Assembly (NCBI GenBank): GCA_038214135.1 | Contig: JBBQSD010000028.1 | Coordinates: forward strand, 1 to 55,565 | DNA from: JANLSE01 sp038214135 | Lineage (GTDB): Bacteria; Chloroflexota; Chloroflexia; Chloroflexales; Roseiflexaceae | DNA: 55,565 nt | Reading direction: 5' to 3' | In this document: in pieces, positions 40,940 through 49,364 of the stretch | Layout: every line of letters begins with the position of its first letter | How positions within the stretch are numbered: position 1 is the stretch's first letter | The notes under the pieces: generated by a model | Told to the model about the DNA's origin: nothing | What the model saw: only the letters and a program-made list of their open reading frames with translations | Database searches by the model: none | Made by a program: the position numbers and the translations under genes

Positions 40940-42035
40940 CACATCCTACCTTCATGCTCCGATCTGTGATTGAACAACTTACCACCGAAGGACATCTGTC
41001 GGAAGATCAGCAAACACAGATACTCTCCAGCGCAGTTTTTAGCATAGCAGAAGAATCGACGCCCTGGTATATGCAGGCATTGGTTGCGATTGGTGCCTGG
41101 CTCGCAGCAATCTGTTTTCTGGCGGCAGTTCTGCTCTCATTTGTTTTCACCATAAGTAGCCTTGGTGCTACAGCATTCAATGCGATCATTCTCATCCTGG
41201 GTGTTGTGATCACCCTGGCTGGGATTGGATTACGCCGTGCTACGACTGAATCAATATTTATGATCAACCTAACCCTGGCGCTGAGCCTGCTTGGGCAGAT
41301 ACTTACTCTTGGTGGAATCTGGCTGATGACCGAGCGCATCCCATTAACGGCCCTGGCCACGATTGGCATACAAATCGCCAATTCGTCTACCCAGATCGGC
41401 TGCAACGCTTCCTGAGTGCCCTGGCGATCTGCGGCGCTGTTCTGGTACTGATCGGTGATTGGCAACAACTAAACGCCATTCACCCATTGCTATGGGTATT
41501 GGCGTTTGGCACGGTTGTGTTCTGGGAACGAGAATCATGTATTGCAACAACCGGACATGCGGATCTGCTCTGGCCAATTGGTTATGCGCTTCCAACTGCA
41601 TTATTGGTAATCCTTGGGTTCTCACTCATGCAGCAACCAAATGTGTGGATTATCGACTGGATGATTTCGACGCTGGGAATACTCGTTGTTCTGCTTGGCT
41701 GGGAATATGCCATTCTCTCACGCTATGGCGTGCAAGCCAAACGCTTGCTTGTTGCTGGTGTGTTGCTCGGAACTACCCTTGTTCTGCTCCCAACCCTGCC
41801 AGCGCCAGGGATTGCAGCAGCCATTCTGGTTCTTCTGACAGGATTTCGGCGTGGAAATCGCATCCTTATGGGTATCGCAATCGCAGCACTTGTGGTGTTT
41901 GTGATCGCCTTTTACTATTATCTGGCACTCACGCTATTCTGGAAATCCCTGATATTATTGAGTAGCGGAATTGCCTGTTTCGGGCTGCGTGTATTGTTCG
42001 TGCGCATGATCTGGAAAGCGGAGGCCGCCCAATGA
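40936..42035 (+). pseudogene. DUF4401 membrane protein with a frameshift near 41370-41378
   Basis: ATG 40936 opens VIEQLTTEGHLSEDQQTQIL and helices (ALVAIGAWLAAICFLAAVLLSFVF and others). Near LATIGIQ the first frame drifts into a stop at 41415, while the next frame continues NRQFVYPDRLQRFLSALAICGAVLVLIGDWQQL and many more helices to 42035. The switch lies at the short A run in CATACAAATCGCC. A one-base correction gives one protein of about 365 residues, the normal DUF4401 length. It may be a real mutation or a homopolymer error. Confidence 0.75.
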
Positions 42036-42553
42036 TCAAGCTGCGCTATGGGATAGTGTGGGCAGTTGTGCTGGTTATTCTGCTTGTGATGAATGGCCTG
42101 ATCTATGGGAAAGAGCTGCTGCTCACAAATGGGCAGGTTGTTTTCCTCGATCTAGCACCGCGCGATCCTCGTTCACTCATTCAGGGTGATTATATGGCGC
42201 TGAACTATGCGATTACACGCAATGTGAGCGGACCATTGTGGTTTGATGAAGATGCCTACTTGGCGCTGAAATTGGATTCTGCCTATATCGCTATCGCAGC
42301 TCGGCCAGCTACGCTGCAAACAGTGCTAGCTCCCGATGAGGTGCTGATCGCCTATCGCATGCGCGGGGGTAATCTGTATCTGGGAGCCGAATTATTCTTT
42401 TTCCAGGAAGGTCAGGCAAGCGCATATACTGGTGCTCGGTATGCAGAGTTGCGGGTTGGATCAGCGGGCGAGAGTGTGCTGGTTGGGCTACGCGGCCCAC
42501 AGCTTGAAGCGCTTGCGCCGGTATCAAATGTGCTGCCATGGTGGGAGCGGTAA
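42032..42553 (+). CDS. GDYXXLXY domain-containing protein
   Basis: The 173-residue protein has one N-terminal membrane anchor (IVWAVVLVILLVMNGLIY) and an outside domain with the family motif GDYMALNY at 52-59 in RSLIQGDYMALNYAI. It always travels with DUF2157/DUF4401 proteins; the biochemical role is unknown. Its ATG overlaps the DUF4401 stop (ATGA), and its own stop overlaps the next ATG (TAATG). Confidence 0.9.
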   Translation: MIKLRYGIVWAVVLVILLVMNGLIYGKELLLTNGQVVFLDLAPRDPRSLIQGDYMALNYAITRNVSGPLWFDEDAYLALKLDSAYIAIAARPATLQTVLAPDEVLIAYRMRGGNLYLGAELFFFQEGQASAYTGARYAELRVGSAGESVLVGLRGPQLEALAPVSNVLPWWER

Positions 42554-43800
42554 TGATCATGCACCGTTCGTTGGCTCCCACAACCGTCTATCTGATCATG
42601 CGAGGCATCAATTCTTTCGCGTTTGCGTTGGTTCTCACCTATGAACTCGCCTATCATACGGTGGTGGTTGGCCTGACGCCATTTCAACTTGTGCTGGCTG
42701 GTGTCGTTCTGGAGAGCATGACCTTTCTGTTTGAAATACCAACCGGCCTGATTGCCGATCTGTACAGCCGTCGGTTCTCGGTGATCCTTGGCATTCTGCT
42801 GACGGGCTGTGGGTTTCTGATCGAAACACTGGCTCCCGTGTTTGCCGCCGTTCTGATCGCGCAGATTGTGTGGGGCATCGGATTTACCTTCTATAGTGGT
42901 GCGGAAGCTGCCTGGATCAGCGATGAGATTGGAACAGAGCGAGCACATGCCGTGTTCCTGCAGGCCACACAGATCGGCCAGCTACCGGCAATTGTTGGGA
43001 CATTGCTTGGTGCAGCACTCTCCCAGATCAGTATTTCGTTTCCCGTTATTCTTGGTGCGATCCTGTTCGTGCTGCTTGGCGGAGGTTTATGCCTGATCAT
43101 GCCCGAAGCTGGGTTTCGGCCAATGGCCCGTGATCAGCAACACACCAGAGCACACCTTCTGCAACCACTACTTGCGAGCGTGCGCTTGGTGCGCATTCAC
43201 CCAATTTTGTGGATGATTCTGCTGCTTGGCATTATTATTGGCATGTGTCTCGGTGGATTCGACCGTTTATACACGCCGCATCTGCTCTACAATGTAAAGT
43301 TGCCGCAGATCGGGGATATCACACCGGTTGCGTGGCTCGGGATACTCAATGGCGCTGTAACAATTGGTTCGTTGATTGGAACAGAGATTGTGCGGCGAAA
43401 CTACCGAACAAGCGATCAACGGGTGATGATGCAGCTATTGATGGTATTGTATAGTGGAATGATCATTGGTAGCTTTGTTTTTGCACTGACTGGTATGTTC
43501 ATTCTGGCTATTATTGGGTTCTGCCTCACGCAATCACTGCGGAACATTAGCCGCCCACTGCTGTTGATCTGGGTTAATCAGAATGCCCCGCAACAAAGCC
43601 GTGCAACGGTGATTTCGATGTATTGGCAGTCCAACGCATTCGGGCAGATCATTGGCAGCCCGCTGCTTGGCTGGGTTGGCACGGTGGCATCGCTGCCATT
43701 GGCACTCGCTATCGGCACGGGTGTCTATACCGCAACATTGCCACTCTTACTATTTGCTAGAAATCGTTGGAACCGTGCTGAGCAAAACAACCCAAACTGA
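42553..43800 (+). CDS. MFS transporter
   Basis: The 415-residue protein has about 12 hydrophobic helices. The loop between helices 2 and 3 has FEIPTGLIADLYSRRFSVILG, the MFS motif A (GxxADxxxRR), and FTFYSGAEAAWISDEIG follows in helix 4-5 as in drug-type exporters. ATG 42553 has GGGAG upstream and starts inside the stop of the GDYXXLXY gene, so it is the last gene of this operon. Substrate unknown; export of a small molecule is likely. Confidence 0.88.
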   Translation: MIMHRSLAPTTVYLIMRGINSFAFALVLTYELAYHTVVVGLTPFQLVLAGVVLESMTFLFEIPTGLIADLYSRRFSVILGILLTGCGFLIETLAPVFAAVLIAQIVWGIGFTFYSGAEAAWISDEIGTERAHAVFLQATQIGQLPAIVGTLLGAALSQISISFPVILGAILFVLLGGGLCLIMPEAGFRPMARDQQHTRAHLLQPLLASVRLVRIHPILWMILLLGIIIGMCLGGFDRLYTPHLLYNVKLPQIGDITPVAWLGILNGAVTIGSLIGTEIVRRNYRTSDQRVMMQLLMVLYSGMIIGSFVFALTGMFILAIIGFCLTQSLRNISRPLLLIWVNQNAPQQSRATVISMYWQSNAFGQIIGSPLLGWVGTVASLPLALAIGTGVYTATLPLLLFARNRWNRAEQNNPN

Positions 43801-43865
43801 TCCGCACGATGAGCATGATATGCGTCAGCAGCGCTGGCGTGGTCGCGATGCAATGCGCTGCGTCC

Positions 43866-44228
43866 TTACGGATGCGTATCAGCGAGATCCGCATCCGTCT
43901 CTGCCAGCCATGGATGCACAACGGCCAGTGTTTCCCGCCGCTTCCAGAGATAGCCGATGTACACCATGGCAGCGTCAGTGAGGTTCTGCTGTGCGGCAGC
44001 CAGAATTGCACCGAGATACGGCGGATCGCCCGGCTGATCCCATGCGATCTTGTCGGCAACAAAGACGGCCATGTCAAGCGGGCTGGCATTGGCGCGCAGT
44101 GTCGTGTGGCAGCCAATTGCGCTCAGAATACTGGGATTCGTGACGCCAAAGACATCCCCAGCAATATCGGCACGTAGGTCGCCAGTTGGGGTGAAGCAAT
44201 CATAGTAGATCGTGAGTGCAGGGTGCAT
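43866..44228 (-). pseudogene. YqeK-like HD hydrolase, C-terminal fragment
   Basis: The 120-residue ORF reads DVFGVTNPSILSAIGCHTTLRANASPLDMAVFVADKIAWDQPGDPPYLGAILAAAQQNLTDAAMVYIGYLWKR. This matches the second half of YqeK-type symmetrical Ap4A hydrolases (AI-x-HT-x(4)-MS-x-LDMAVFVADKI). The first half with the metal-binding HD pair is absent, replaced by LTIYYDCFTPTGDLRAD. GGGAG precedes ATG 44228, so a short protein could be made, but catalysis is not expected. Confidence 0.6.
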
Positions 44229-44290
44229 CAGAATCTCCCAGGTTATCACGGATGTCATTATTATCGTGTACCTGGCATTGTATATTGAAT

Positions 44291-44310
44291 CCGCAGGCTT
44301 CAGCCTGCGG
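44291..44310. repeat. Palindromic repeat CCGCAGGC-TTCA-GCCTGCGG, copy 3
   Basis: Identical to 32725-32744. A half copy (CAGCCTGCGGG) lies at about 44358. It sits just upstream of the YqeK-like fragment, again beside a truncated gene. Confidence 0.7.
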
Positions 44311-44403
44311 GGCATGGTGGATGCAAACCATACCCCGTGAACATGGAACGATTCGTCAGCCTGCGGGACATGAGATAAACCCTACCCGATTTATTGCCGT
44401 CGT

Positions 44404-44748
44404 TTACGGTGCTTGAATAAGCCCGATCAGGTTGCCATCTGTGTCTTTTACCAATGCAATCAGCTTCCCATCACCAACATCCTGGGCTGCTTGATGGATG
44501 TGGGCTCCAGCATCAAGGAGCAGTTGCAGGCTTTGCTGAATGTCGCTGACGTGATAGTAGCCAACCGGCCCTGTCATTCCTTTGTTGTGGCCATATGGAT
44601 CTAGGCCTATGTCCTGGCCCTCAACCCGAAAGCCAACATAATAGGCCGCATCTATATACGGCTCAACCCCCAACAGCGCGCCATAGAGTGCCTTCGCCAG
44701 AGCGAGATCCCGAACGGGATAGATGATTGTTTTGATGCCTTCGGTCAT
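44404..44748 (-). CDS. VOC family (glyoxalase/bleomycin-resistance fold) protein
   Basis: The 114-residue protein begins MTEGIKTIIYPVRDLALAKALYGALLGVEPYID and ends HVSDIQQSLQLLLDAGAHIHQAAQDVGDGKLIALVKDTDGNLIGLIQ, the paired beta-alpha-beta-beta-beta repeats of the VOC fold. These often bind or change small molecules and give resistance. ATG 44748 has AAGGAG upstream; the longer frame is not needed. It is divergent from the sigma-factor gene. Confidence 0.9.
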   Translation of the reverse strand: MTEGIKTIIYPVRDLALAKALYGALLGVEPYIDAAYYVGFRVEGQDIGLDPYGHNKGMTGPVGYYHVSDIQQSLQLLLDAGAHIHQAAQDVGDGKLIALVKDTDGNLIGLIQAP

Positions 44749-44956
44749 GAGAGAAACTCCTTCTTCTTGTATACTACTCTGCTTTGTGCTGCCATCGCGA
44801 TACGTGCCCACCCGATGCTGCCCAGCCGATCTCCTTGTCACATCAGCTGAGTTTCGCTCGTCACTCCTATGACGGAACACGATCAGGGAATGTGACCGAT
44901 ATGGGTTGCTGCTCACGACTATAATGGAATGCGATCAAATGCGATCAGAGGATGTG

Positions 44957-45844
44957 ATGATGGACGAGCACGACACACTGGCCGAACGATTCGAGGTCAA
45001 CCGAAATCATTTGCGGGCGGTCGCCTATCGGATGCTCGGCTCGCTCAGCGAGGCGGATGATGCTATCCAGGAAGCCTGGCTGCGGCTCAGCCGTTCTGAC
45101 ACAAGCAGCATCGAGAATCTAGGCGGATGGCTGACGACGGTTATCGCACGGGTGTGCCTGGATATATTGCGCTCACGAACATCACGGCGCGAAGAACCAT
45201 TAGGCGTGTATGTGCCCGATCCGATTGTGAGCCGTGCCGAAGGGATCGACCCAGAGCATGAAGCACTCCTAGCCGACTCGGTTGGCCTTGCGCTGCTGGT
45301 AGTACTGGAAACGCTTGCTCCTGCTGAACGGCTGGCGTTTGTACTGCATGATGTGTTTGCGATACCCTTCGATCAGATCGCACCGATTGTGGGCCGATCC
45401 CCAACCGCAGCACGGCAACTTGCCAGCCGGGCACGCCGCCGGATCCAGGGAGCGGATGTGCTCCCCGATGCCGATCTCACCAAGCAACGAGAGGTTGTTG
45501 ATGCGTTCCTGGCGGCCTCACGCAGCGGTAACTTCAACGCACTGCTTGCAGTACTCGATCCAGATGTTGTGCTGCGACTCGACCGTGGCGCTGTTCCTGC
45601 TGGTGCATCGCGGGTGGTTCGTGGGGCTGAGGCGGTGGTCGAACAGGGGTTCAGCTTCTCGGGAGCTGGCTGGCAAGTGCAACCAACACTCGTGAATGGC
45701 AGCGCGGGAATTGTCGTGACGCGACAAGGACGACCGTTTTCGGTGCTTGGCTTCACCATCAGGCGCGGAAAGATCGTTGCAATCGATATTCTGGCTGACC
45801 TTGTACGCCTTAGCCAGCTTGATTTCGCGTTTCTCAATGATTGA
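44957..45844 (+). CDS. SigJ-like ECF RNA polymerase sigma factor with SnoaL-type tail
   Basis: The 295-residue protein has sigma region 2 (LRAVAYRMLGSLSEADDAIQEAWLRL) and region 4 (VLETLAPAERLAFVLHDVFAIPFDQIAPIVGRSPTAARQLASRARRRI), then a NTF2/SnoaL-like domain from about 185 (VVDAFLAASRSGNFNALLAVLDPDVVLRLD...FSVLGFTIRRGKIVAIDILAD). This is the ECF41/SigJ layout, where the tail replaces an anti-sigma factor in control. The partner gene in other genomes is often an oxidoreductase or PPOX-type protein, and a PPOX-fold gene follows directly. AGAGG precedes ATG 44957. Confidence 0.92.
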   Translation: MMDEHDTLAERFEVNRNHLRAVAYRMLGSLSEADDAIQEAWLRLSRSDTSSIENLGGWLTTVIARVCLDILRSRTSRREEPLGVYVPDPIVSRAEGIDPEHEALLADSVGLALLVVLETLAPAERLAFVLHDVFAIPFDQIAPIVGRSPTAARQLASRARRRIQGADVLPDADLTKQREVVDAFLAASRSGNFNALLAVLDPDVVLRLDRGAVPAGASRVVRGAEAVVEQGFSFSGAGWQVQPTLVNGSAGIVVTRQGRPFSVLGFTIRRGKIVAIDILADLVRLSQLDFAFLND

Positions 45845-45869
45845 TAGCTATATTCCAAGGAAGGAACAC

Positions 45870-46319
45870 ATGATCAGTTGGAAAGATCTTGAAAATGCGC
45901 AGCCGGAGCTGGCAGCTTTTGGAGTTGAACGCTTTGAACAATTCGGTGTTGCCTATCTTGCCACGGTTCGTGCCGATGGTTCGCCTCGTGTTCATCCAGT
46001 AACGCCGATTGTTGGGCAAGGGCACCTGTTTCTGTTTATGGAACCGACATCACCAAAAGGCCATGATTTGCGCCGCGATGGACGTTACGCCCTGCATTGC
46101 TCGGTCAGCAGCACAAGCGGAGCAAGCGGCGAGTTCTTCATTTCCGGGCATGCCACCTTTATTGATGATCCAGCAATACGAAGGCTCGCAGTCGAGCTTT
46201 CTACATATACGCCAGCTGATCGCTATATCCTCTTTGAGTTGGAGGTTGAACGCGCTGCATCCACGATCTACACAGATGAATCACCAGTGCGCCAACAATG
46301 GAAGGCTGTGCGAGAGTGA
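45870..46319 (+). CDS. Pyridoxamine 5'-phosphate oxidase (PPOX) fold protein
   Basis: This 149-residue flavin- or F420-type split-barrel protein has VAYLATVRADGSPRVHPVTPIVGQGHLFLFMEPTSPKGHDLRRDGRYALH, the usual PPOX core. It may bind FMN, F420 or heme; the exact cofactor cannot be told. AAGGAAGGAA lies before ATG 45870. It starts 25 bases after the sigma-factor stop, so both form an operon and it may be the sigma factor's functional partner. Confidence 0.9.
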   Translation: MISWKDLENAQPELAAFGVERFEQFGVAYLATVRADGSPRVHPVTPIVGQGHLFLFMEPTSPKGHDLRRDGRYALHCSVSSTSGASGEFFISGHATFIDDPAIRRLAVELSTYTPADRYILFELEVERAASTIYTDESPVRQQWKAVRE

Positions 46320-46472
46320 CATATTCGTCATTGATGGCCAACAACCGAAACCAACCAGCGTTATCGTAGCGTTATAGCTATGCGTGAACACGGGACTCGA
46401 TCAAATGGATTGGGAAACGCGTGCGATAGGCGGCAGCAGCTTCGGGACGCAGCGGGCTGCATCCGTACGGGG
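46320..46472. other. Gap with a possible minus-strand gene end
   Basis: One minus frame reads APYGCSPLRPEAAAAYRTRFPIHLIESRVHA and stops at 46378. The composition is protein-like, but there is no start and I know no family. It may be a remnant downstream of the YjbR gene. Confidence 0.2.
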
Positions 46473-46877
46473 CTATGGCGGCATGTGCTCAAGCTGCGCG
46501 ATCAGCCGTTTCGGCGCAACGGCACGGTAGCTCTCGGCGATCCATGGCTGTAGCATTGCCAGCGGCGGCGGCTCATCTGCATCGAAGCGGAACGAGACCC
46601 AACCAGCCTTGCCGAGCCCATAGCCCGTCGGCTTTGTGAATGGCATCGATAGCACATCTGCGCCGCTTACCGGCAGCTTGACACTGAAGTTCAGCGCCGG
46701 GTCGCGCAAATCGCCATCGAGAAAGACAAAGACCTTCTTATTGACCTTGACAACTACTTGGCCCCACGGGTATTCCTCATATGCGCCGGGGAAAGTCAAC
46801 GCATAGGCACGCAACTGGGCGCGGATGTCTGGCACTTCTTCTGGATGCGGTACAGTTACTTCTATATCATCGCTCAT
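46473..46877 (-). CDS. MmcQ/YjbR family protein
   Basis: The 134-residue protein has the YjbR fold signs: LRAYALTFPGAYEEYPWGQVVVKVNKKVFVFLD near the start and KAGWVSFRFDADEPPPLAMLQPWIAESYRAVAPKRL at the end, with the conserved PGAYE-x-x-PWG and SYR-x-VAPKRL. The family has a double-wing DNA-binding-like fold of unknown role. It is a single gene with ATG 46877 and AGCGAGG-type weak ribosome site. Confidence 0.9.
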   Translation of the reverse strand: MSDDIEVTVPHPEEVPDIRAQLRAYALTFPGAYEEYPWGQVVVKVNKKVFVFLDGDLRDPALNFSVKLPVSGADVLSMPFTKPTGYGLGKAGWVSFRFDADEPPPLAMLQPWIAESYRAVAPKRLIAQLEHMPP

Positions 46878-47010
46878 AGGGGAGTATCCTCGCTGATTAC
46901 TTCATCAGGCACTGCTATTGTACATCGAAATCGGGAGTCCACGCGATTGCAGATTATGCAATTGCAGATTGCATGTGCATTTCATTGAGCAGATGTGCTT
47001 ATCATTGGCC

Positions 47011-47045
47011 TCATCTGCGTCATCTGTACAATCTGTGAATAATAC
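47011..47045 (+). repeat. Interspersed ATCTGCGTCATCTG-type repeat, copy 5
   Basis: It reads TCATCTGCGTCATCTGTACA then ATCTGTGAATAATA, the closest in layout to the long copy at 23254. It lies 32 bases before the metallophosphoesterase start and could overlap its promoter. Confidence 0.6.
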
Positions 47046-47076
47046 AGGCAGATTATCATCACTAGCAGGAGTATTC

Positions 47077-47937
47077 ATGCCGCGTTTCCGCCGCGCACCG
47101 AACTACACAATCACCCGACACATTTCTGAACAGTTGCTGCTGCGAGCATTTGCCTCGCGATGGCTGGCCACATTTCACTATCAGCGTGGCTGGCATCCGC
47201 CTGTACGAATATGGGAAGAACAGATTCATCTCCCAGAAGCAGTTATCTGCCCGCCATTACGGGTTGTGTTCGCATCCGATTTTCATGCCGGACCGATGAC
47301 CCATCCGGCGGTGCTGGTTGCGGCATGCCAGGCTATCGCGGATCTTAGGCCAGATCTGCTGTTGCTCGGCGGCGACTATGTTTCCTGGGATCAGCGTTTC
47401 ATTAGCGAGCTTGCCCCACTGCTTGGTGCGATCCCGGCACCGCTTGGGCGCTACGCAGTGCTGGGCAATCACGATGTATGGGCTGATGATCTGCCGATCC
47501 AGCGATCATTGCAGCAACATGGCATTTCGGTGCTGATCAATAGCGAGGTTATTCTGCCGCCACCATATCAATCAATTCAGATCTATGGCATGGATGATCC
47601 AACGGCGGGCCAACCACAATCGCCGGATACGTTGGTTGCCACGGATGCGTTTCGCATTGCACTTATCCATTCACCAGAGGGGTTGGCGGTGCTGCGCCCG
47701 CAGCACTATCATCTGGCGATTGCCGGTCACACCCATGGAGGGCAGGTTGCGCTGCCAGGTGGCTACCCGATCCGGCTGACGCCTGGGAGCCTGAGTCAGC
47801 GTTATGCTGCTGGGCGCTATCGTGTAGAAGGAACCGATCGCACAATTCTTGTCAGCCGTGGGGTTGGGTATGGCGATCTGACGCTGCGCTGGAATGCGCC
47901 TGCGGATGTTCTGCTGGCGACGATGAAATGCTCCTGA
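47077..47937 (+). CDS. Calcineurin-like metallophosphoesterase
   Basis: The 286-residue enzyme has the five metal motifs: ASDFHAG (Asp68, His70), GGDYVSWD (Asp100), GNHDVW (Asn131-His132), ALIHSPE (His198) and GHTHGGQ (217-220). The layout is that of YkuE-like phosphodiesterases. A first segment of about 60 residues is basic and may lie at the membrane, but no clear signal is seen. AGGAG precedes ATG 47077. The extreme 3' end overlaps the PIN-like fragment of the other strand. Confidence 0.92.
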   Translation: MPRFRRAPNYTITRHISEQLLLRAFASRWLATFHYQRGWHPPVRIWEEQIHLPEAVICPPLRVVFASDFHAGPMTHPAVLVAACQAIADLRPDLLLLGGDYVSWDQRFISELAPLLGAIPAPLGRYAVLGNHDVWADDLPIQRSLQQHGISVLINSEVILPPPYQSIQIYGMDDPTAGQPQSPDTLVATDAFRIALIHSPEGLAVLRPQHYHLAIAGHTHGGQVALPGGYPIRLTPGSLSQRYAAGRYRVEGTDRTILVSRGVGYGDLTLRWNAPADVLLATMKCS

Positions 47938-48002
47938 TCCAGAATCGTCAGCGCTACTGGCTGCACATTCTCATAGCCGATCAGCACATAGTTCGTTTTC
48001 AC
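47927..48002 (-). pseudogene. PIN/NYN-domain protein, N-terminal fragment
   Basis: GTG 48002, with AAAAGGAGGG upstream, reads VKTNYVLIGYENVQPVALTILDQEHF before the sequence becomes antisense to the metallophosphoesterase. This is the start of a well-known family of PIN-like proteins (MKTNYVLIDYENVQP-x-x-L), putative ribonucleases. All later catalytic acids are lost. Confidence 0.6.
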
Positions 48003-48510
48003 ACATTGCCCTCCTTTTCTGTAAGCGGGTGCATCTGGTGATTCTCTCGATTCGAAAGCCAACAATACGCCACAGCCGAAACACACCGGGTGTGACGGAT
48101 TCTTCTGCATGCGCTGGTGCAACGACCAATCATGGCCGGTGGGGCGGTTCGTGAACCGCCCTCCATGTCCGGCTATGGCGCCCATGGTGGGCGTTTCGAG
48201 AACCGCCCCACCCCCATCGCCATGCCAACGCTGCCGCAATGCAGAACATTCCGTTACACCCAAACACACCGATGAGCGACGCAAACCTATACGAATATGC
48301 TACACTCGAATTTAGGAAACTGTAAACAATAAACCTGTATGTATGCATGATTCGCCGTCGAGCATCATCAGTAGTCTATAATGGCGAGGTAGCCACGTGG
48401 CTGTAGCCCGTGGCGTGTAGGTGCATCCTACCCAATTTATTCGTAAAGATCCATCAACCCGTGGCGTGCAGGCGCAAGATCAGGAGTGATGTATATCGAG
48501 TACTCGCGTT
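48003..48510. other. Gene-poor stretch with nested repeats
   Basis: The 508 bases hold no credible gene. They contain the GGGCGGTTC repeat at 48138-48212 and a region (48395-48480) with two copies of CCCGTGGCGTG(T/C)AGG, apparently diverged repeat copies. A promoter for the nuclease gene at 48511 should lie in the last 100 bases but is not clear. Confidence 0.4.
48138..48212. repeat. Nested hairpin repeat GGTGGGGCGGTTC...GAACCGCCCCACC
   Basis: An inner palindrome GGGCGGTTC-GT-GAACCGCCC (48142-48161) shares its left arm with a longer, perfect 13-base pairing between 48138-48150 and 48200-48212. The DNA can fold in two alternative ways. It lies in gene-free sequence. Confidence 0.7.
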
Positions 48511-49317
48511 ATGACACTCAATACGAACGGTGCGGTCTATCCAGAAACAGGGCCACGCAGTTGGGCACAACGTGCGCCGCTCACTGTCGGCCTTATTCAA
48601 CAGTGTGCCCCGGACATAATTGGCTTTCAGGAGGTCAACCAGGGCAATCTCACTACTTTTGCCGAGCAACTCCCTGCATACCAGCATGTTGTTGGCAATG
48701 CATATGGCGATAATCCGCCCGCAGAATATACCTCAATCTTCTGGAAGGCAGCGCGCTTTACGGCAATTGATTCTGGCGAGTTCTGGTTGAGTCAGACACC
48801 GACTCTGCCCTCATGTGATTGGAATGTTCCCTATCCGATGGGCGCTACCTGGGTGCGGCTTCAGGACAGAACCGACGGCCAGCATGTCCTGATCGTTAAT
48901 ACCCATTTTGAGGATGGCTCGGATGGCGAACTATCACGGGTGGAAGGCAGTAAGCTCATTGTCGCCCAGATTGCACACCTCGCTCCCGATTTCCCCAGCA
49001 TCATAACTGGTGATTTTAACTGTAACCCTGTCTCAGCAGCCTACAATCATTTCATGACAGCAGGATTCGTCGATACCTATCATGCCGCTGGTCATTCTGA
49101 TGGCACCGATTCGACCTTTCATGGTTTTGTTGGCGAACAGTACAATCCAATCGAATGGGGCGGAGTTGGACCCTTCTGGCGGATCGACTGGATTCTCGCC
49201 CGCAGTGGAACACAGCCCAGCCAGATTCGGTCGTGTCGAATCATCCGCGATGCACAACCACCAATCTATCCAAGCGATCACTATCCGGTTCTTGCGGAGA
49301 TCGAGCTGAATCATTGA
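48511..49317 (+). CDS. Endonuclease/exonuclease/phosphatase (EEP) family protein, N-terminus uncertain
   Basis: The 268 residues show the EEP core: MTLNTNG, IIGFQEVNQGN (metal Glu), VLIVNTHFED, IITGDFNCNPVS, and the final PSDHYPVLAEIEL (catalytic Asp-His). The likely true start has ISSTRVMTLNTNG, so a few N-terminal residues may be lost: an AGGAGTG-ATG at 48480-48488 is one frame off. Either translation begins at ATG 48511 without a good ribosome site, or a one-base indel broke the N-terminus. Targets could be DNA, lipids or nucleotides. Confidence 0.75.
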   Translation: MTLNTNGAVYPETGPRSWAQRAPLTVGLIQQCAPDIIGFQEVNQGNLTTFAEQLPAYQHVVGNAYGDNPPAEYTSIFWKAARFTAIDSGEFWLSQTPTLPSCDWNVPYPMGATWVRLQDRTDGQHVLIVNTHFEDGSDGELSRVEGSKLIVAQIAHLAPDFPSIITGDFNCNPVSAAYNHFMTAGFVDTYHAAGHSDGTDSTFHGFVGEQYNPIEWGGVGPFWRIDWILARSGTQPSQIRSCRIIRDAQPPIYPSDHYPVLAEIELNH

Positions 49318-49364
49318 CAAAGAGGAATGCTATAGCAGACCTATGTGCTTCATTGGTGCCATTG

